From the NCBI GenBank assembly GCA_964505385.1, contig CAZDIA010000036.1, positions 1-25,950 on the forward strand: a stretch of DNA of 25,950 nt, written 5' to 3'. The notes beneath the pieces were generated by a model, which had not been told where the DNA came from, searched no databases, and worked only from the letters and a program-made list of their open reading frames with translations. How positions within the stretch are numbered: the stretch's first letter is position 1; the number at the start of each line of letters is the position of its first letter. Source of the stretch: SLJN01 sp964505385. GTDB taxonomy: Bacteria; Bacteroidota; Rhodothermia; Balneolales; Natronogracilivirgulaceae. Of the stretch, positions 8,287 to 14,657 are shown piece by piece. The position numbers and the translations under genes are program-made.

Positions 8287-8369
8287 CGGGGCGTGGCTCA
8301 GTCCGGTAGAGCGTCCCGAAGGATCGGGAAAGTCGCTGGAGTCAACTCCAGACGATGAGCAAAAAAACT
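8287..8369 (+). pseudogene. Degenerate tRNA-Pro copy upstream of the intact gene
   Basis: It begins with the same 5' acceptor strand and D arm as the intact tRNA (CGGGGCGTGGCTCAG...). The anticodon arm is TCCCGA-AGGA-TCGGGA, giving a four- to six-base loop. The T arm is altered (CTGGAG-TCAA-CTCCAG), and the 3' strand ACGATGAGC cannot pair with CGGGGCG. It therefore cannot form a normal tRNA. It ends where the intact tRNA begins and is probably a remnant of an older unit of the array. Confidence 0.7.
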
Positions 8370-8446
<77 letters not shown>

Positions 8447-8449
8447 ATG

Positions 8450-8481
8450 GCCGGGTTAATTAAATTAGCCCGGCTTTTTTT
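8450..8481 (+). terminator. Terminator of tRNA-Pro, repeated in every unit
   Basis: GCCGGGTTAATT pairs with AATTAGCCCGGC (one G-T wobble) and is followed by seven Ts. Identical structures follow the two tRNA fragments at about 8869-8900 and 9288-9319. The GIY-YIG start codon lies about 35 bases beyond. Confidence 0.88.
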
Positions 8482-8515
8482 ATGTTATGGCATTCAATTT
8501 AGCAAAGAGGGGAAA

Positions 8516-8797
8516 ATGGATGATCCAAAGTGGTATGTGTATGTGCTGGAGTCCGAAACCACGGGACGCTATTATTACGGGTCCAGCATAGACCCTGGCC
8601 GGCGATTCAGGGAACACAATACTAACCATACCCCTTCAACGCGAAACCGGGGTCCCTGGAAGCTGAAATGGATTTGTAGTTTTAAGGACAAAAAGGAGGC
8701 TGGCGAGTTGGAAAGATGGTTTAAGAAAACCAAAAACCGTGTAGTGATAGACCGGTATCTGAAAGAGCATCCCACAGAGGATGTTAAATTATATTGA
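8516..8797 (+). CDS. Small GIY-YIG nuclease domain protein, copy 1
   Basis: A 93-residue single-domain protein of the GIY-YIG superfamily, similar in size and layout to the YhbQ/UPF0213 group. The GIY equivalent is V8-Y9-V10 and the YIG equivalent is Y20-Y21-G22. The expected arginine and partner residues follow (RRFREHN, R30/R32), then the metal-binding glutamate region EAGELERWFKK (E64/E66). The predicted activity is DNA cleavage; the target and role are unknown. The open frame extends to 8447, but that would read through the tRNA terminator. I chose the ATG at 8516 because GAGGGG precedes it. The stop codon directly touches the next tRNA-derived segment. Confidence 0.88.
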   Translation: MDDPKWYVYVLESETTGRYYYGSSIDPGRRFREHNTNHTPSTRNRGPWKLKWICSFKDKKEAGELERWFKKTKNRVVIDRYLKEHPTEDVKLY

Positions 8798-8862
8798 GCT
8801 CAGTCCGGTAGAGCGTCCCGATCAGATCGGGAAAGTCGCTGGTTCAAATCCAGTCGCCCCGA
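8798..8862 (+). pseudogene. 5'-truncated tRNA-Pro fragment with palindromic anticodon arm (copy 2)
   Basis: It contains the D arm, variable loop, T arm and 3' acceptor strand of the intact tRNA-Pro, unchanged. It lacks the first nine bases (CGGGGCGTG), which are replaced by the end of the nuclease gene, so no acceptor stem can form. The 17-base anticodon arm is swapped for TCCCGATCAGATCGGGA, a perfect 8+1+8 palindrome. It would fold as a five-pair stem with a seven-base loop, nominal anticodon CAG. Confidence 0.9.
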
Positions 8863-8934
8863 CGGATGGCCGGGTTAATTAAATTAGCCCGGCTTTTTTT
8901 ATGTTATGGCATTCAATTTAGCAAAGAGGGGAAA

Positions 8935-9216
8935 ATGGATGATCCAAAGTGGTATGTGTATGTGCTGGAGTCCGAAACAACGGGGCGCTATTATTACGGG
9001 TCCAGCGTAGCCCCTGGCCGGCGGTTCAGGGAACACAATACTAACCATACCCCGTCAACGCGAAACCGGGGTCCCTGGAAGCTGAAATGGATTCGTGGTT
9101 TTGCGGACAAAAAGGAGGCCGGTGAGTTTGAAAGATGGTTTAAGAAAACCAAAAACCGTGTAGTGATAGACCGGTATTTAAAAGAGTATCCCACAGAGGA
9201 TGTTAAGTTATATTGA
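8935..9216 (+). CDS. Small GIY-YIG nuclease domain protein, copy 2
   Basis: 93 residues, same start context (GAGGGG before the ATG) and same motifs as copy 1: VYV, YYYGSS, RRFREHN and an EAGEFERWFKK helix. It differs from copy 1 at seven residues (I25V, D26A, C54R, S55G, K58A, L65F, H85Y). None of these hit the presumed catalytic Tyr, Arg or Glu positions, so both copies look intact. By my count about half of the 17 base differences are silent, which suggests that protein function was selected while the copies diverged. The stop again touches a tRNA fragment. Confidence 0.87.
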   Translation: MDDPKWYVYVLESETTGRYYYGSSVAPGRRFREHNTNHTPSTRNRGPWKLKWIRGFADKKEAGEFERWFKKTKNRVVIDRYLKEYPTEDVKLY

Positions 9217-9281
9217 GCTCAGTCCGGTAGAGCGTCCCGATCAGATCGGGAAAGTCGCTGGTTCAAATCCAGTCGCCCCGA
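9217..9281 (+). pseudogene. 5'-truncated tRNA-Pro fragment with palindromic anticodon arm (copy 3)
   Basis: Identical to the fragment at 8798-8862: no 5' acceptor strand, anticodon arm replaced by TCCCGATCAGATCGGGA, normal T arm and 3' acceptor strand. Confidence 0.9.
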
Positions 9282-9425
9282 CGGATGGCCGGGTTAATTA
9301 AATTAGCCCGGCTTTTTTTATGTTATGGCATTCAATTTAGCAAAGAGGGGAAAATGGATGATCCAAAGTGGTATGTGTATGTGCTGGAGTCCGAAACAAC
9401 GGGGCGCTATTATTACGGGTCCAGC
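9217..9425 (+). repeat. Tandem unit 3, truncated
   Basis: These 209 bases are identical to unit 2 by eye. Homology then stops abruptly inside the GIY-YIG gene, after GGTCCAGC. Identity with unit 2 implies this is the most recent duplication or has been kept identical by gene conversion. Confidence 0.92.
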
Positions 9426-9536
9426 ATTGAGCCCGAATTTCATTCTTCAGGCACCCTTTCGAAAACTACTTTTTTGGCCGTAATAATAGAAAAGAAAACA
9501 AATACAAGGGCAGCGATACCAATCATAGCCGCATAG
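9354..9536 (+). pseudogene. Truncated GIY-YIG gene, copy 3
   Basis: It starts like copies 1 and 2 and keeps the first 24 residues, including VYV and YYYGSS. It then runs out of frame homology into sequence antisense to the zinc-ribbon gene, up to a stop at 9536. The catalytic Arg and Glu are missing, so no active nuclease is expected. The shared part ends at about 9425. Confidence 0.85.
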
Positions 9537-9766
9537 GTGGGCAGGGGTTCGCTGTAACGAACGAATAAATAAACATGACCGACCACTAAAGTGATAGCCA
9601 CCAGAAAACCACCCGCTGATGCTCCCATCAATGAGCGCTTTTTTTGATCCGGCCGGATTTTGGTACCACAATTGGGACATGTAATCCGGGACTCCTGCTT
9701 TAGTTTAAATGCAACGGTAACCGGAAGTTTGGATGAGCAGTCGGGGCAATGAAATGGCTGGGACAT
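9440..9766 (-). CDS. Zinc-ribbon protein with two membrane segments
   Basis: A 108-residue protein with no family name I can give. The N-terminus has two CxxC pairs, C7/C10 (CPDC) and C30/C33 (CPNC), forming a zinc ribbon of the kind seen in many small membrane proteins. A basic patch (KKR, 42-44) precedes a hydrophobic segment at about 48-70. A second follows at about 77-96, with a short charged tail (FERVPEE). The ribbon should face the cytoplasm. The 3' end lies within about 15 bases of the truncated end of the GIY-YIG array, which points toward it. It is on the same strand as the aminotransferase gene behind it but separated by a weak terminator-like hairpin. Confidence 0.75.
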   Translation of the reverse strand: MSQPFHCPDCSSKLPVTVAFKLKQESRITCPNCGTKIRPDQKKRSLMGASAGGFLVAITLVVGHVYLFVRYSEPLPTYAAMIGIAALVFVFFSIITAKKVVFERVPEE

Positions 9767-9805
9767 TATTACGAGTTAATAATTTTGTGATTCGATTTTA
9801 AAAAT

Positions 9806-9827
9806 TAAATATACCGGTTTACGGTAT
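9806..9827 (-). terminator. Weak terminator-like hairpin after the class V aminotransferase gene
   Basis: On the minus strand ATACCG-TAAAC-CGGTAT is followed by an AT-rich stretch with TTTAATTTTT. The stem has six pairs and the T tract is interrupted, so termination may be partial. Confidence 0.4.
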
Positions 9828-9851
9828 CAATTTATGAAAACGTAAATAGGA

Positions 9852-11048
9852 TCAAACAGTAATGAGTTTCTCAACCGTTTCCGCAAACGCTTCGAGCTCG
9901 GAAGTGGTATTGTAATAATGAACTGAGGCGCGAACTAAATCACCAAAACCGTGTCGATCCATATCCAGCAGGGTGCTGCTGCGCGGAGATACCGAAACAT
10001 TGAAATTCCTGTTGCTGAGTTGCTCTTGAAGTTCGGATGGTTTCAATGGAGAGTCAAAGGTAACGATTCCGCCTTGGTTTCCACCCGGATCATAAACTGT
10101 AACTCCATTAATCCGGCTGAGTAACGAGCGCAGTTCTTTTGCCCGTTCGGCAAGTGTGGTGTGTACGTATTCAGGATCTGCTTTGAGGTAATAGTCAATC
10201 GCCTCGGCCAACCCGGTTTTTCCGCTTAGATTTTGCTCCCACTGTTCATATCTGCGAGCATCATTGTGAATTTCATACACATCTTCTCCTGTCCATTCGG
10301 CGCTGTGAAGATCGATAGTGCCGGGTTCGTTTTCTGCAAGAGCCCGGTCGGAAGCAAATAGCAATCCTGACGAGCGCGGTCCCCGGAGGTATTTACGGCC
10401 GGTAATGGATAAAAAATCACAGCCGATTGCATCCACATCAATCGATACCTGCCCGGCGGACTGGCATGCATCAATAAGATACCAGACACCTGTATCCCCC
10501 AGTAACTTTCCAATCTCTTCAACCGGATTGATGATGCCGCTGTTGGTTGGAATATGAGTAATGGCAACCATTTTCACTTGTTCATTAAGCAGCTCATCGA
10601 GCTGGTTCAGGTCAACACGACCATGTGGATCCGAGCGGACAGGAATGACTTCAATGTTTTTTACTTTTGCGAGATGGAGATAAGCCAGATAGTTGCTGGC
10701 ATACTCAATTTCGGAGGTCAGAATCCGGTCGCCGGCGTTGAACGGTACCGAGTTAAAAGCGCGCAGCCAGCTCGTGGTGGCGCTATCGGTATAGGCAATA
10801 TTTCGGCGTTTGCAATTCAGCCATGATGCTGCCAGCTCATAGATTCGATCCAGCTCTTCTTTCTTTTCCCGGTTAACTTCATATCCGCCAATTTCAGATT
10901 CACGGCGGATGTAGCCCAGTTGTGCATCCGTAACAGGATCGGGCATTAATGCAGCCCCGGCATTATTAAGGTGAGTGACTTGTGCTGTGCCACGTGTTTG
11001 ATCCCGGAAATCCCGGATTTGATCTTCTGAGAATAAAGTACTCATCAT
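9852..11048 (-). CDS. Class V aminotransferase-fold PLP enzyme
   Basis: A 398-residue PLP enzyme of the class V / cysteine-desulfurase-like fold. Seen: LNNAGAALMPDPV near 27-40, cofactor residues D193 and Q196 in LIDACQSAGQ, and the Schiff-base lysine K219 in SITGRKYLRGPRSSGLL. The GRK(Y/F)LRGPR(S/G) context is closer to the isopenicillin-N-epimerase-like and selenocysteine-lyase-like branch than to IscS/SufS. The flexible-loop cysteine required for desulfuration is not evident. The substrate is therefore uncertain. It starts 59 bases after the TonB receptor gene on the same strand and may belong to that operon. Two adjacent ATG codons are possible starts. Confidence 0.82.
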   Translation of the reverse strand: MMSTLFSEDQIRDFRDQTRGTAQVTHLNNAGAALMPDPVTDAQLGYIRRESEIGGYEVNREKKEELDRIYELAASWLNCKRRNIAYTDSATTSWLRAFNSVPFNAGDRILTSEIEYASNYLAYLHLAKVKNIEVIPVRSDPHGRVDLNQLDELLNEQVKMVAITHIPTNSGIINPVEEIGKLLGDTGVWYLIDACQSAGQVSIDVDAIGCDFLSITGRKYLRGPRSSGLLFASDRALAENEPGTIDLHSAEWTGEDVYEIHNDARRYEQWEQNLSGKTGLAEAIDYYLKADPEYVHTTLAERAKELRSLLSRINGVTVYDPGGNQGGIVTFDSPLKPSELQEQLSNRNFNVSVSPRSSTLLDMDRHGFGDLVRASVHYYNTTSELEAFAETVEKLITV

Positions 11049-11107
11049 TAAAAAGGTAAGATCGGATTAAAATTATTTTGATGTATGACGTTCAGTTTCC
11101 TGGAGTT

Positions 11108-13360
11108 TTAAAAATCAAGCTGAAGCCTAAGGGATGTTTTTCGGGGTGATGCAAGGAAGGCGGGGCGTTCTACATAGTAGTACTGAAGTGCGTTATCCAC
11201 GGCTATAGTAGTGGTTAGAGCAAGATTATCCCCAAAAAAATTAAACTGCCTTGCTAATCGGGCATCCAATAGGTAGACGGGTTCCATCACATCAGCATCC
11301 GGTACGAACAGGTTGAAATCAGAGTCCTGCCGTTCCGGTTGGCTGAAGTATCGAAAGTCGACGCCCAATGACAGCGCTCCCGGCAACAGAGTTTGTATCC
11401 CTGTTACTATCTGATGCTTCGGGCGATAAACCAAAGGCTCATTAAGGGTTAGATCCTCCGGTTCCAGAAAAGTATACCCAAAATGCAATTCGTGATTATT
11501 CGCCAAATCCCTTGCGGCCAACTCGAATTCCGCACCGCTTATTCGTGCCTCGGTTAAATTTACAAACTGAAACGCCTCAAGTTCCTCCTGAAAGACAGGT
11601 TCAATTAAACCCTCATATTCATTGCGGAAAACAGTCGCGTCAAGCTCAACCTGAGCCAGATCCGGTATCCTGAAAACATAATTTGTGCCAAGCTCAAACC
11701 CTATGGATTCTTCGGGGCGCAGATCCAGATTAAATTCAAGCGGGAGAAAATCGCGGTTATTGACAAACCTCTCCGATACACTTGGTGCCCTGAAACCCAA
11801 CCCGAATGCTCCGCGAATCAGCCAGGCATCGGTGATGTTATATGATATGCTTGCCCGGGGGCTGAGTTGGGTTGCAACATCACCGGTATCAATCCGGTAG
11901 CCGTCGTAGCGAAGCCCGGCTGACGCCGTAAGTCTTCTTGTTACATCACGGTCATACTGGGCAAATATCGCATACTCCGGTTGATCCCGAAGCATTAAGC
12001 TATCCTGTCCGATAAAAAACTCTGATTCCGCCACGATATCATCATAGGTAGCACCGGCAATAAGTGTTTGCCGCTGATCGGGAGACCAGTTTATCTCAGC
12101 TTCTGCGCCGTAACGGAAACCAGTAGTATGCTGATCTGAGTCCCGCAGTTCTCCTTCATCATCAATCGGGCGGATCGCCATACCGTAACCGCGAGCTCGT
12201 AAGGTGTAATATAAATTATCGTTTATAAAATGTCTGAAAGAGGGCAGGATAGAATAGAGTTCAGATTGAATATAATTTCCGCCTTCCGCTTCATTTCCGC
12301 CGAAATCAATGCGTCCCATTCGAAACGGGTCGTTTAATCCGTTCCAGTATAAAAACTGCTCTTTTCGGCCGCCGCGAACTCCGGCAAGCAGATCCAGCTC
12401 CATATCATCTGCCGGTTTCCATCCGATTTTGGAATATAGCTGAAAAGCCTGCTCAGCCGTATTTTCGAGATATCCGCTGTTATCTGTGTAAGTGCCATTA
12501 AGCCAAAATCCAAAGTTTTCGCTTACCGCATTGGAATGTGAGAAAACAGCCCCGCTGAAAGGTCGGTATTCCGAAGCGCCATCCCAATCTTCCTGCCATT
12601 CATCATACATTGCAGGTTCGTAAAAGCCGGAGTAGCCACGGATCATCGTCTCAGGTTCTTCGGGAAAGTCTTTTGTGATTAAATTGATCACTCCGCCGAG
12701 CGCGCCACTGCCATACAATGCCGAACCCGGTCCTTTCACTACTTCCACACGCTCTACCTGGCTCATTGGCATGGCGTCCATTTCTATATCGCCCTGACCC
12801 GGACCCATCAGAGGAACTCCATCTACCAGTAATAAAACTCTGCTTCCCACGCCGTAAGCATAACCTGAGGAGCCCCGAATGTTGACCTGTTCTTCGGCGA
12901 TCTGCACGCCGGATACGTATCGTAAGGATTCATCCAAACTCATGACATTTCGGCGCTCAAGTTCTACTGCGTCGACAGTACTCACACTTACTGGCACTTT
13001 ACCCGCCATTTGAGCCCGGCGGCCGGCCGTCACCGTCACTTCGCCGGAAGTTATGGTTATCGCTTCCATTTCTATTCTCAAGTCATCAATAGCCTCTTCA
13101 TCAACGGTTACTTCAAGGGATTTCCGCTGATATCCTACTATACTGACCTGAAGTGTGTATGTACCGGCTGAAAGATCGGTTAATTCAAACTCGCCGTTAC
13201 CCCGGCTAACTGTGCCACGATCGAGATCAGGCACATAGATATGGGCGCCGGCAAGCGGCTCACCTTGCTGATTTACAACTTCCCCTCTCAGATTTGATTC
13301 ATCAGCAGGTTGAAAGGTAAGGGCAAGGATGGCTGCTATGTAGATTAAAAAGGTGATCAT
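11108..13360 (-). CDS. TonB-dependent outer-membrane receptor with CarboxypepD_reg-like domain
   Basis: A 750-residue outer-membrane transporter. In order: a signal peptide (about 1-17); a CarboxypepD_reg-like beta-sandwich (about 24-100, LRGEVVNQQGEPLAGAHIYVPDL); a TonB-box-like EVTVTAGRR (about 107-115); the plug domain (about 118-232, with VNIRGSSGYAYG, LLLVDGVP, RVEVVKGPGSALYGSGALGGVINLITK); and a beta-barrel ending in the terminal aromatic of RLQLDF. Plug and size fit the BtuB/siderophore/heme class rather than the larger SusC class, and no SusD gene is present. The substrate cannot be read from the sequence. Its start overlaps the stop of the upstream lipoprotein gene by four bases (ATGA), implying translational coupling. 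Confidence 0.92.
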   Translation of the reverse strand: MITFLIYIAAILALTFQPADESNLRGEVVNQQGEPLAGAHIYVPDLDRGTVSRGNGEFELTDLSAGTYTLQVSIVGYQRKSLEVTVDEEAIDDLRIEMEAITITSGEVTVTAGRRAQMAGKVPVSVSTVDAVELERRNVMSLDESLRYVSGVQIAEEQVNIRGSSGYAYGVGSRVLLLVDGVPLMGPGQGDIEMDAMPMSQVERVEVVKGPGSALYGSGALGGVINLITKDFPEEPETMIRGYSGFYEPAMYDEWQEDWDGASEYRPFSGAVFSHSNAVSENFGFWLNGTYTDNSGYLENTAEQAFQLYSKIGWKPADDMELDLLAGVRGGRKEQFLYWNGLNDPFRMGRIDFGGNEAEGGNYIQSELYSILPSFRHFINDNLYYTLRARGYGMAIRPIDDEGELRDSDQHTTGFRYGAEAEINWSPDQRQTLIAGATYDDIVAESEFFIGQDSLMLRDQPEYAIFAQYDRDVTRRLTASAGLRYDGYRIDTGDVATQLSPRASISYNITDAWLIRGAFGLGFRAPSVSERFVNNRDFLPLEFNLDLRPEESIGFELGTNYVFRIPDLAQVELDATVFRNEYEGLIEPVFQEELEAFQFVNLTEARISGAEFELAARDLANNHELHFGYTFLEPEDLTLNEPLVYRPKHQIVTGIQTLLPGALSLGVDFRYFSQPERQDSDFNLFVPDADVMEPVYLLDARLARQFNFFGDNLALTTTIAVDNALQYYYVERPAFLASPRKTSLRLQLDF

Positions 13361-13815
13361 AGTGGATCCTCTGGTGGAAAATCCGGCAAATCATCAAAAT
13401 CAACAACTACATCAATTTCTACGACATCGCCGCGAACAGTAAACTCGTTTCCGTTATCTTCGTACAGTCCGAGCACCCGCCAATCCTGAAAGATATTGGG
13501 GCTGAATTGCCAAGCTACACCGCTGTAAAAAAACATTCCGTTGCGCACATCTTCAATGACCACACGTTGCTGATCTACATGAGTTTCAAGTTCGTCACTG
13601 ATTTCCAGCTCTTCAAGCCGCAAAAAGTCAGTGGTTGATTCCGGGACAAATCTCATGGCAACGAATCGCAGATCATAGAATTCATCCTTATCAGGCCACT
13701 CTCCCACATAGGTAATATTGGCGTGAATTTCTCCCTCTTCATCAACCGGCGCGAGACCATGGTCACACGCGACTGCAAAAAAAACCGGCACTATGAGCAG
13801 GAGATAATTTTTCAT
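13357..13815 (-). CDS. Putative lipoprotein coupled to TonB receptor
   Basis: A 152-residue protein with an SPII signal (MKNYLLLIVPVFFAVAC, lipid-modified C17) and a strongly acidic mature part. I recognise no family. The order (lipoprotein first, receptor second, four-base overlap) suggests that the two products act together, perhaps with the lipoprotein as a surface or periplasmic substrate-binding partner; this is inferred from position only. The C-terminus is Asp/Glu/Pro-rich (DFDDLPDFPPEDPL), which could bind cations. An inverted repeat lies 26-56 bases before the start. Confidence 0.75.
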   Translation of the reverse strand: MKNYLLLIVPVFFAVACDHGLAPVDEEGEIHANITYVGEWPDKDEFYDLRFVAMRFVPESTTDFLRLEELEISDELETHVDQQRVVIEDVRNGMFFYSGVAWQFSPNIFQDWRVLGLYEDNGNEFTVRGDVVEIDVVVDFDDLPDFPPEDPL

Positions 13816-13840
13816 CCGAAAGGAAACGCAATTGATGGTG

Positions 13841-13871
13841 CTTCACATCAATATTAATATAAAATGTGAAG
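13841..13871. promoter_or_regulatory. Inverted repeat upstream of lipoprotein-TonB operon
   Basis: CTTCACAT (13841-13848) and ATGTGAAG (13864-13871) are a perfect eight-base inverted repeat. They flank a 15-base AT-only core that contains TATATTAATATT on the minus strand. This would suit an operator straddling a -10 element. It is not a recognisable Fur box. Confidence 0.4.
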
Positions 13872-13900
13872 TATAACAAAACCGGGCAATACCTCTGCGC

Positions 13901-14527
13901 TTAATCAGGCTTGTGCCGTTTTTCCAGCTCACCGATTAAATCATTCAGCTCGACTCCGCGGTCAACCAATAACATAAGCAGATGGAACAGGAGGTCGGAA
14001 GCTTCATAGATCAATTCCGGATTGTCATTTTTTGCGGCGATTACCGTCTCGATAGCTTCTTCTCCGACTTTTTGGGCAATCTTATCTGATCCTTTTTGAA
14101 AAAGTTTACTTGTATAGGAACCTTCGGGGAGTTGCTGTTTCCGGTCGATGAGCAGTTCTTCCAGCTTATGCAAAAAGTGAGATTCTTCAGACGGCTTGAA
14201 TGCAAGCTGATGAAAGCAGGAGGTTTCACCGGTATGGCAAGCGGGACCGGCCGGATTTGCCTGAATCAGCAAAGCGTCGTTGTCGCAGTCCTGCTGGATG
14301 GAAACAACATGTAAATGATTGCCCGAGCTTTCACCTTTGGTCCATAATCTTTCTTTGGATCGTGAATAAAAAGTAACCTGACCATTATCGATAGTATGAT
14401 GCAGCGCTTCTTTATTCATATAGCCCAGCATCAGCACCTGGTATGTAGAGGAGTCCTGGATAATTGCGGGAACAATTCCGCCTGATTTTTCAAAATCTAT
14501 TTGTTCGGGGCTGAAGGTTACTTCCAT
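13901..14527 (-). CDS. hisIE: Bifunctional phosphoribosyl-AMP cyclohydrolase / phosphoribosyl-ATP pyrophosphatase
   Basis: Performs steps 2 and 3 of histidine synthesis: hydrolysis of phosphoribosyl-ATP to phosphoribosyl-AMP, then ring opening. The HisI part (about 1-110) shows the Mg/Zn site: D80, D82 and D84 in QQDCDNDA, with C97 and C104 in GPACHTGETSCFH. The HisE part (about 116-205) shows KVGEEAIETVIA (E156, E157, E160) and EASDLLFHLL (E175, D178). Length 208 is normal for the fusion. No other his gene is in the window, so the pathway is dispersed or its operon is elsewhere. An aldehyde dehydrogenase lies 130 bases upstream on the same strand. Confidence 0.95.
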   Translation of the reverse strand: MEVTFSPEQIDFEKSGGIVPAIIQDSSTYQVLMLGYMNKEALHHTIDNGQVTFYSRSKERLWTKGESSGNHLHVVSIQQDCDNDALLIQANPAGPACHTGETSCFHQLAFKPSEESHFLHKLEELLIDRKQQLPEGSYTSKLFQKGSDKIAQKVGEEAIETVIAAKNDNPELIYEASDLLFHLLMLLVDRGVELNDLIGELEKRHKPD

Positions 14528-14657
14528 ATAAAAATTGGTTTCAAGATTACGCGGGAAGATACTAAATGAAGCCGGAATTGCCTATTTAATAGAAAAACTA
14601 AGAAATAAATTTACCGAAAATCCGGTATGAAATTTAGCTTAATTCAATTAGAATTAA

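Larger units (their letters stand above)
8798..9216 (+). repeat. Tandem unit 2 (419 bp)
   Basis: Exact head-to-tail continuation of unit 1, of the same length. It consists of a tRNA 3' fragment with a palindromic anticodon arm, a terminator and GIY-YIG copy 2. Confidence 0.95.

Noticed and set aside
8447..8515. N-terminal extension of the GIY-YIG proteins (23 extra residues)
   Set aside because: It would be encoded by the tRNA terminator hairpin and T tract. The ATG at 8516 has a proper ribosome binding site and matches the domain start.
8798..8862. Functional tRNA-Leu (nominal anticodon CAG)
   Set aside because: The fold of the anticodon arm would allow it, but the 5' acceptor strand is missing, so no acceptor stem can form. 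The body is that of tRNA-Pro without the long variable arm of tRNA-Leu.
14638..14656. Terminator after the aldehyde dehydrogenase gene (TTAATTC-AATTA-GAATTAA)
   Set aside because: The stem is AT-only with no T tract, too weak to support.
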